Part shown: positions 5,779 to 10,960 of the stretch, piece by piece | Layout of the letters: each line of letters begins with the position of its first letter | Position numbering within the stretch: the stretch's first letter is position 1 | Assembly (NCBI GenBank): GCA_043763625.1 | Contig: JAYULL010000104.1 | Span: forward strand, 1 to 10,960 | DNA from: Rubrolithibacter sp043763625 | GTDB taxonomy: Bacteria; Bacteroidota; Bacteroidia; Sphingobacteriales; Sphingobacteriaceae | Length of the DNA: 10,960 nt | Direction of reading: 5' to 3' | Made by a program: the position numbers and the translations under genes | Notes under the pieces: generated by a model | What the model saw: the letters and a program-made list of their open reading frames with translations, nothing else | Databases searched by the model: none | What the model was told of the DNA's origin: nothing

Positions 5779-8433
5779 ATGAGAATACTTGTTTTATTTC
5801 TGCTCCTTTTCTTTGGTATTTTTAAAGCCGATGCTCAAGATTTATATGCGGTAAAAGGTACTGTTTCGGACAGTATAGGCCCTATCCCCGGAGTAATTAT
5901 AAAAGTAAAATACGGGGGCGACAGCTTAACAACCGTAACTGAGCCAAGTGGGGCTTTTGTAATTAATAACATTAAATCCAAATCTATCTTGTTTTCCGCA
6001 AGCCTTATCGGATATCAAGTTTTCGGCAAACGATACAATTTGGAAAAATCCCTTACTCAATTGGAACCTGTTATCCTTAAGACGGCTTCAAACCAACTAG
6101 CGGAAGTAGTAATTAAAAACGTAACTCCTGTAAAGGTAAAGGAAGATACAGTGCAATACGACGCCGGTTCTTTCAAAGTCAGGCCGGGAGACGCGGTTGA
6201 AGAAATGGTAAAAAAATTACCCGGTGTTACGGTTGATAAGGACGGAAATGTATCAGTGCAAGGAAAACCGATAACTAAAGTTAGAGTAAACGGAAAAGAC
6301 TTTTTTGGCGGTGATGTAGCTTCTGCTATTCAAAACTTACCGGCGGATATCATTAAAAATCTTCAGGTTATTGACGATTACGGCGAAAAAGCAAAGCTGA
6401 CGAAGATAAAGACGGGTGATCCGGAGAAAGTCTTAAATCTAACTATCCAACCTGACAAAAAGAAAGGTTACTTTACCCGCACCACCGGCGGGTTGGGTAG
6501 TGAAGACAGGTTTATTGTAAACACTAAAGGTAACCGGTTTGTAGGAGAGCGCCAGCTTTCATTTAACGGCTCTATAAACAATACCAATACGAGGGGCGGG
6601 GGGGGTGACGGGCTTACCAACTCCAAAAACTTGGGTTTCAACTATAAAGACGAGTACGGTAAAAAGATTACAGTTTACGGCGATTATCGCTTTAACAGTC
6701 GCGATAATAATACTATAAGAAGTAGCTTTCGTCAGCAGTTTTTCAATGACTATACTCAGCGTAATAACGATAATAATTTCGGCAATAACTTCAGTTACGA
6801 TCACAATGTGTCAGCCAACCTGGAGTATAAAATCGACACGATGAATTATATGAAGGTGAGCCCGTTTATGTCATACAATAAATCCAAATCAAACTTTACG
6901 GGTATTAACAGCGGGTTTATACCTTCTCATTTTGATACGGCCAAAACTTTAGTTTCAGAACTGAATATTTTATCTGATAATCGCTCAAATAATAATAACT
7001 CTTCACCGAATCTAGGTTTCTCGTTATTCTTTAATCATAAGTTTAGTAAGAAAGGAAGAAACTTCAGCATTAATGCTAACGGAAATACTTATCGTGGCAA
7101 CAGTTACAGAGAAGTAAGAAATACTTATACTAATACTGACTCCCTGGATCAATTGGTAAAACTTACAAATCAATTTCAAAATGTAGGCAACGACAACCGA
7201 ACGGGTAAGTTGGGAACAGATGTGGCGTATATGGAGCCCATCGGGAAATCGGGTTACTTAGAAATAAATCACCATTGGGATCGTGCCGATAATAAAAATA
7301 TTCGCGAGATTGTAGATATAGATGCTATAAGTCAAGCACTTAGTCGCAATGACAGTACTAGCAATAATTTTGCATTTGCATTTATTAAAAATAGAAGTAA
7401 TATCAACTACCGGATAGAAAAAGAAAAATTTGATTTTAGAGTGGGGCTCAGCGGTCAGCAAGTAACTTTAAGAGGTAACGACATTACCCGCGGAAATCAA
7501 ACTAAAAGAAACTTTTATAACTGGATTCCCAATGGGCGTTTTGTGTATAAATTCACTAAAACAAAGGTGGTAACTACTACTTTCGATACTTGGACAAACC
7601 AACCTAACTTTTTCCAGATTCAACCGATAGTAGATGTGTCTAACATCCGGTATCTCGTACATGGAAACCCGAACTTAAAACCTGAATTTACCAATAAGGT
7701 TTATCTGGAGTATAAGCAATCCGATTACGAAAGAGGCGATTTGTTTTCCGGTAATATTTCTTACAGCACCACAAAAAATAAAATTGTAAACAACGTGGTA
7801 AGATTTCAAACAGCCACCGATAGAATAAGTAACAGCTATTTTCTAAATGCCGACGGATTTTATGGTTTGAACGGGTATTATTCCTATTCAAAACCTTTTT
7901 TTAAAAAGAAGCTTACCGTTACTTACGAGGGTGGCGGCGATTACGGTAATTATATAAATTATGTTGACAACGAACGTAATCTTTCTAAAAACCTGAATAT
8001 TAATCAAGGCTTAAAGTTTAGAACGGATATTGAAGATATAATGGATGCAGAAATTAGAACCTGGTATAACGTTAACAAAACGGATTATTCGATCTCTAAT
8101 TTTACCGACAGGAATGCTACCCGTTTAGTTTTAGGTTTTGAGGGAAGGAATTATTTTTTCAAAAACTGGACTTTAGGATATGATTTCTCGAAAACAATAA
8201 ACAAAGGATATAATAATTTCAGAAATCCCGTAATTCTGAGTGCTTATATCGAACGCCGATTTTGGAAAAAAGATCGGGCTCATATTCGCTTACAAGGATT
8301 CGATCTGTTCAATCAAAATACCGGAATAAACCGTGATGTTTGGGATAATGTTATTTCAGACTCGCAAACAAACCGTTTGGCTCGATACTTTCTGCTTACC
8401 TGCAGCATGAAACTGCAAAAATTCGGGGGATAA
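5779..8433 (+). CDS. TonB-receptor-like outer membrane beta-barrel protein (OMP_b-brl_3 type)
   Basis: An 884-residue outer membrane protein. Residues 1-19 are a signal peptide (cleavage ADA before QDL). Residues about 24-100 form a carboxypeptidase-regulatory-like beta sandwich (VKGTVSDSIGPIPGVII, then GAFVINNI). Residues about 108-225 are a plug-like domain with the subgroup hallmarks EEMVKKLPGVTVDKDG, ITKVRVNGKDFFGGD and NLQVIDDYGEKAKL. From about 230 a large Asn- and Tyr-rich barrel follows, with a Gly-rich loop near 273. The C-terminus (KLQKFGG) is family-typical. No SusD-like gene is adjacent, so it is not a standard SusC; ligand unknown. A G8 tract lies inside at 6598-6605. It diverges from the GH5 gene and ends inside a terminator shared with the lipoprotein gene. 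Confidence 0.9.
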   Translation: MRILVLFLLLFFGIFKADAQDLYAVKGTVSDSIGPIPGVIIKVKYGGDSLTTVTEPSGAFVINNIKSKSILFSASLIGYQVFGKRYNLEKSLTQLEPVILKTASNQLAEVVIKNVTPVKVKEDTVQYDAGSFKVRPGDAVEEMVKKLPGVTVDKDGNVSVQGKPITKVRVNGKDFFGGDVASAIQNLPADIIKNLQVIDDYGEKAKLTKIKTGDPEKVLNLTIQPDKKKGYFTRTTGGLGSEDRFIVNTKGNRFVGERQLSFNGSINNTNTRGGGGDGLTNSKNLGFNYKDEYGKKITVYGDYRFNSRDNNTIRSSFRQQFFNDYTQRNNDNNFGNNFSYDHNVSANLEYKIDTMNYMKVSPFMSYNKSKSNFTGINSGFIPSHFDTAKTLVSELNILSDNRSNNNNSSPNLGFSLFFNHKFSKKGRNFSINANGNTYRGNSYREVRNTYTNTDSLDQLVKLTNQFQNVGNDNRTGKLGTDVAYMEPIGKSGYLEINHHWDRADNKNIREIVDIDAISQALSRNDSTSNNFAFAFIKNRSNINYRIEKEKFDFRVGLSGQQVTLRGNDITRGNQTKRNFYNWIPNGRFVYKFTKTKVVTTTFDTWTNQPNFFQIQPIVDVSNIRYLVHGNPNLKPEFTNKVYLEYKQSDYERGDLFSGNISYSTTKNKIVNNVVRFQTATDRISNSYFLNADGFYGLNGYYSYSKPFFKKKLTVTYEGGGDYGNYINYVDNERNLSKNLNINQGLKFRTDIEDIMDAEIRTWYNVNKTDYSISNFTDRNATRLVLGFEGRNYFFKNWTLGYDFSKTINKGYNNFRNPVILSAYIERRFWKKDRAHIRLQGFDLFNQNTGINRDVWDNVISDSQTNRLARYFLLTCSMKLQKFGG
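6598..6605 (+). repeat. G8 homopolymer inside the receptor gene
   Basis: Eight consecutive G, preceded by GGGG and a single C, encode part of a glycine-rich loop at about residues 272-276. The gene is in frame with eight. Glycine-rich insertions at this point are common in this receptor group, so protein-level selection may explain it, but a tract of this length in AT-rich DNA is a candidate slippage site. Confidence 0.6.
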
Positions 8434-8464
8434 GCGCTTACTCTCGAATCCCTTTTTCTTTTTT
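8421..8464. terminator. Shared two-way terminator spanning both stop codons
   Basis: ATTCG (8421-8425) pairs with CGAAT (8445-8449); GGGG (8426-8429) pairs with CTCT (8441-8444) as two G-C and two G-U pairs on the plus-strand RNA; after one bulged A, TAA (8431-8433) pairs with TTA (8438-8440) around a GCGC loop. Three bases later comes TTTTTCTTTTTT (8453-8464), giving a plus-strand intrinsic terminator. The minus strand has the same outer and inner stems, with A-C mismatches in the middle, followed by TTTTT (8417-8421), so it is weaker that way. The TAA of the receptor gene and the TAA of the lipoprotein gene occupy the two arms. Confidence 0.65.
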
Positions 8465-8992
8465 GTATTCCGGTAATGTTTTAATCACTTTATACGGGAA
8501 ATTATACGGAAACGTGCAGGCCGATCTTTGCACCGATTTAAGTTTCGAATCCGTCAATGTATAGATCGAATCTGTTACTTTAAACTTGCTGTCGTAGTAC
8601 CTGGTGTAGTTTTCGAGTAGAGCTCCCTTGGTGCAATTGTTTTTCAAAAAGTTGTTTTGTCGCTGAAAAGCAAACAGGTTTCCGGCAGTATCAAAATAAC
8701 TTTTATAAGCAATAAACCAATCGCTCTTCATGCTGAAGGGCATTTCGTTAATGTAAACAATTCTTCCTTTATCGTCTTTTAAAATGTTGTAAGTAAAACG
8801 AATCCCGGTAGGATATTGTTGATTTTCTACTTTTACCAACTCGGGTTCATCCCAAAGTTTTGCTAAAACGATTAAAGATGTGGGTGTTATCTTTTTATCA
8901 ATTTCTTTCTTTTTAGTTTTAAGCGGGCCTGCGGAATCGTTGCAGGCCGAAAGCGATATGAAAAGGCTAAATAAGGCAAGGTTAAATTTCAT
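8438..8992 (-). CDS. Lipoprotein of unknown function
   Basis: A 184-residue protein not assignable to a family by eye. Residues 1-17 form a lipoprotein signal peptide with lipobox LSAC (lipidated Cys17), followed by NDSAGP and a lysine-rich linker (25-34), so it is membrane-anchored facing the periplasm or cell surface. The mature part looks like a small beta-rich domain, with repeated strand-like segments GIRFTYNILKDDKGRIVYI, SYFDTAGNLFAFQR and YYDSKFKVTDSIYTL. Two further cysteines, Cys120 and Cys159, could form a disulfide. It starts 11 bases after the glycosidase gene stop and is very probably co-transcribed with it, hinting at a linked role. Its end converges within 4 bp of the receptor gene. 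Confidence 0.75.
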   Translation of the reverse strand: MKFNLALFSLFISLSACNDSAGPLKTKKKEIDKKITPTSLIVLAKLWDEPELVKVENQQYPTGIRFTYNILKDDKGRIVYINEMPFSMKSDWFIAYKSYFDTAGNLFAFQRQNNFLKNNCTKGALLENYTRYYDSKFKVTDSIYTLTDSKLKSVQRSACTFPYNFPYKVIKTLPEYKKEKGIRE

Positions 8993-9003
8993 TTGCTAAA
9001 AGT

Positions 9004-10335
9004 TTATGGGTTGATTTCAACTACAAGAATATGATCAGGCACAGACAAGTTTACAGCGGATGTGTTAGTAAAAGTTTTTATCGATTGAGTTCCGGAACCT
9101 AAGGGTAGTTGCTCGAATGAGGGGCAGTACACTTTTATATTCGCAGCTTTCTTTGTCAAGCTCAATTTAATTTTTTTATCAGGATTTATTACTTCTTTAT
9201 AATCGTTGTCCTTGTACCCATCGGTTGAGCCGTCAATTCCCTGCCATAAAATAAGCATAAACGCTCCGGTTTTCTTTTGAAAGAGCATTCTGCTGATTTT
9301 TCCGGTATCGCCTTCTATTTTGTATTGTAAAGTTGCGGGGACAAAATCTCCTCCTTCGTCTTTCATCAAGGTAATAAAGTTTTTCAGCGCTTTAAATTGG
9401 AGTCTGGGAGTACCGTCGTTGTTTAACAAACCGAAATTCTCGGAATCATTTATCAACTGATAGAAATAAATAAGTTTTACGCCTGCTTTAAGTCGTTCAA
9501 GTACCAATCGAGGCGAATATTTCGCAGCTGTGATCTCAGAAACTGCCGGATGTCCGCTCGCCCCTTCGCTCATTTTATAACCACATTCTGTTTCTATAAT
9601 CGGCTTTTGGCGGGATATACTTTTATAGTTTTCTATTGCTTGATTCAAGCTTATTCCCCAGCCGCCTGATACCGGGCTTTCGGGGTAAAGTCCGCTGTAA
9701 GCATGAAGGTTCGCTAAATCCATGTAACCGGGGGCGTTTTTACAAACCTTGCTGAATTCAAGTGCGCTATTCTTAGTGTTTGCAAACGACGGTCCGAGCA
9801 AAGGTATAGAACGTGTTAAAGAATCCGATTTATAAGTTTTGTTGAAGTTTTCCAAGTAAAGGCAAAGTTTGGTCCAGTCTTGTTTCCATCCGTTGTCGCG
9901 TTCATTTGCAGGTTCTATTAATTCGACAACCGGTTTGGCCGGATTTATTTTATTTAATCGTATTATTTCTTGCTTGGTATGATCCAAGTCGTTTCCGCCG
10001 TCGGGGCTGATAAGAAGTAGTTTTATGCCGGAGTTATGCGCCAATTCTACGTATCGTTCGTTTACTGTTCTGTCGCCGAAATGATCCCGGATGTGTCTTG
10101 TTCCCAACTCTATCAACCGAGGTTTTATAATATCCTCGTACCGGGTTCCGTAAACGGTGTTTGTATAATTTAGGTGCGTATTTACGCCAACCGCATTGGC
10201 CGCAACACTGCTTTTTATTGCTTTAACCGAAATGAAACCGGTGGTTTGTGTAATTCCGGGATAGGGAAATATTGTAAAAAGAAAAAGGTAGAAAATGACA
10301 AGACTTTTTTTTTCTAAAGAGAATTTGACGAACAT
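9004..10335 (-). CDS. Secreted clan GH-A-like glycoside hydrolase, family unassigned
   Basis: A 443-residue protein with an N-terminal signal peptide (hydrophobic 11-24, likely cleavage after PGITQ near 30). Residues about 45-335 read as a TIM barrel: GVNTHLNY (50-57), ELGTRHIRDHF (76-86), IKLLLISPDGG (104-114), VVELIEPANE (136-145), LANLHAYSG (207-215), PIIETECGYK (245-254) and VKLIYFYQL (286-294). Glu145 at the end of strand 4 is the likely acid/base and Glu250 at the end of strand 7 the likely nucleophile, as in clan GH-A; His211 fits the usual HxY of strand 6. Residues about 336-443 form a beta-rich C-terminal domain such as accompanies GH30, GH39 and GH79 enzymes. I cannot place it in a numbered family or name a substrate. 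It is first in a two-gene unit with the lipoprotein. Confidence 0.75.
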   Translation of the reverse strand: MFVKFSLEKKSLVIFYLFLFTIFPYPGITQTTGFISVKAIKSSVAANAVGVNTHLNYTNTVYGTRYEDIIKPRLIELGTRHIRDHFGDRTVNERYVELAHNSGIKLLLISPDGGNDLDHTKQEIIRLNKINPAKPVVELIEPANERDNGWKQDWTKLCLYLENFNKTYKSDSLTRSIPLLGPSFANTKNSALEFSKVCKNAPGYMDLANLHAYSGLYPESPVSGGWGISLNQAIENYKSISRQKPIIETECGYKMSEGASGHPAVSEITAAKYSPRLVLERLKAGVKLIYFYQLINDSENFGLLNNDGTPRLQFKALKNFITLMKDEGGDFVPATLQYKIEGDTGKISRMLFQKKTGAFMLILWQGIDGSTDGYKDNDYKEVINPDKKIKLSLTKKAANIKVYCPSFEQLPLGSGTQSIKTFTNTSAVNLSVPDHILVVEINP

Positions 10336-10360
10336 ACAGGGAAGTTATCGGTGCATAAAG

Positions 10361-10368
10361 CAAAAATA
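10361..10368 (-). promoter_or_regulatory. Candidate -7 element for the glycosidase-lipoprotein unit
   Basis: The minus strand reads TATTTTTG, an exact TAnnTTTG match, 25 bases before the ATG at 10333-10335, which would give a leader of about 20 bases. No TTG is present at the ideal 19-base distance upstream, so the match is only partly supported. Confidence 0.35.
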
Positions 10369-10463
10369 ATAATCGGCGTGAGTCTTTCTTGAATTTCTTT
10401 TTTTTATCTTAGGAACACAAAACCTATTCATATACCATTTTTTTACCTCAACCTACACACTTT

Positions 10464-10960
10464 ATGCAGTTAAAACCTCTATCCGTTTCCGGGAAGTCTT
10501 ATCTTCTTTTGCCTTTTATTTTGCCCCTTTTGCTTTCCTTTATTCCCGGCCCTGACCCGATCGAAAAACTCACCTCTTCCCTCAGCCGTTGGACGACCAC
10601 CTCTCCCCAAGAAAAGCTCTACCTCCACACGGATAAACCCTATTATGCCGTAGGCGATACCATTTGGTTTAAAGCTTATGTAACGATAGGAAGCCGGCAC
10701 CAACTCTCCGCCGTAAGCGGAGCAATGTATGTGGATTTGATCAACGAAAAAGACTCAATAGAGAAAAGCATTAAACTGCCGGTAACTTCCGGCATGGCAA
10801 TGGGAGATTTTACTTTGCCCGACAGCTTAAAAGAAGGCAACTACCGCTTACGAGGATATACGCAATGGATGCGAAATGCCGGAGAAGACTACTTCTTCGA
10901 TAAAACTTTTGCTGTAGGAAATGCAATAGATAACGAAGTTATAGGAAAAGTAAGCTATCA
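10464..10960 (+). CDS. MG2-domain surface protein, N-terminal part (runs off the window)
   Basis: The frame starts at ATG 10464 and stays open for 165 codons to the window end. Residues 10-28 are a hydrophobic export signal. Residues about 47-155 resemble the macroglobulin MG2-like domain of large Bacteroidota cell-envelope proteins: PQEKLYLHTDKPYYAVGDTI, then WFKAYV, AMYVDLINEKDSI and LKEGNYRLRGYTQWMRN. Full-length members are usually 700-900 residues or more and often carry a later carboxypeptidase-like or TonB-plug domain; that part is outside the window. The role is thought to be in the envelope, but no biochemical function is established. The first 60 codons are strikingly pyrimidine-rich, with many CTC, TCC and ACC codons. 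It diverges from the glycosidase gene across 128 bp. Confidence 0.82.
   Translation, partial: MQLKPLSVSGKSYLLLPFILPLLLSFIPGPDPIEKLTSSLSRWTTTSPQEKLYLHTDKPYYAVGDTIWFKAYVTIGSRHQLSAVSGAMYVDLINEKDSIEKSIKLPVTSGMAMGDFTLPDSLKEGNYRLRGYTQWMRNAGEDYFFDKTFAVGNAIDNEVIGKVSY

Noticed and set aside
6559..6804. Minus-strand open frame inside the receptor gene, hydrophobic translation
   Set aside because: The hydrophobicity comes from reading asparagine-rich codons (AAT, AAC) backwards as isoleucine and valine; it is a shadow.
4533..10335. A classical Sus-type polysaccharide utilisation locus
   Set aside because: The receptor lacks an adjacent SusD-like lipoprotein; the one lipoprotein present is too short and on the opposite strand, and no sugar-sensing regulator is present.
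10479..10703. Minus-strand open frame of 74 codons near the window end
   Set aside because: The opposite strand encodes the export signal and MG2-like domain of a real gene, and this frame's Gly/Arg/Lys-rich translation is an artefact.

Overview
The window looks like chromosomal DNA of a Bacteroidota bacterium, most likely from the Sphingobacteriales/Chitinophagales side. The signs are AT-rich sequence, starts preceded by A-rich stretches instead of clear Shine-Dalgarno sites, promoter-like sequences of the Bacteroidota type (TTTG, about 19 bp, TAnnTTTG), an outer membrane receptor with a carboxypeptidase-regulatory-like N-terminus and an OMP_b-brl_3-type barrel, an MG2-domain surface protein, and ClpS and YkuK (DUF458) of Bacteroidota character. 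The genus cannot be fixed from the sequence alone.

Layout. Bases 1-100 are the tail of a plus-strand outer membrane beta-barrel gene. From 2695 down to 279 a minus-strand cluster runs SGNH hydrolase, GCSFG esterase, ClpS, YkuK-like RNase H-fold protein, and ends near a hairpin terminator at 117-144. Divergent from it, at 2824-3744, is a secreted alpha/beta hydrolase of the acetylxylan-esterase-like (BD-FAE/COG0657) type. A small periplasmic cytochrome c (3943-4302) is a self-contained unit with the best promoter and the best single-strand terminator in the window. A Tat-exported GH5 glycosidase (4533-5600, minus) diverges from an 884-residue TonB-receptor-like outer membrane protein (5779-8433, plus) across 178 bp containing a 17-bp perfect inverted repeat. 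At 9004-10335 (minus) lies a secreted clan GH-A-like glycosidase of unassigned family, followed 11 bp later by an unrecognised lipoprotein (8438-8992). The window closes with the start of an MG2-type surface protein (10464 onward, plus), missed by simple ORF length because it runs off the end.

How the genes may work together. Two glycosidases, up to three serine esterases and a surface receptor suggest scavenging of decorated plant or microbial polysaccharide. There is no SusC/SusD pair, no sugar-responsive regulator and no sugar kinase, so this is not a canonical polysaccharide utilisation locus; it may be several small transcription units placed side by side. The most distinctive structural feature is at 8421-8464: the receptor and lipoprotein genes converge with a 4-bp gap, and both stop codons lie within one hairpin that appears to serve as a shared, two-way terminator. 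No mobile element, CRISPR array, tRNA or rRNA was seen.
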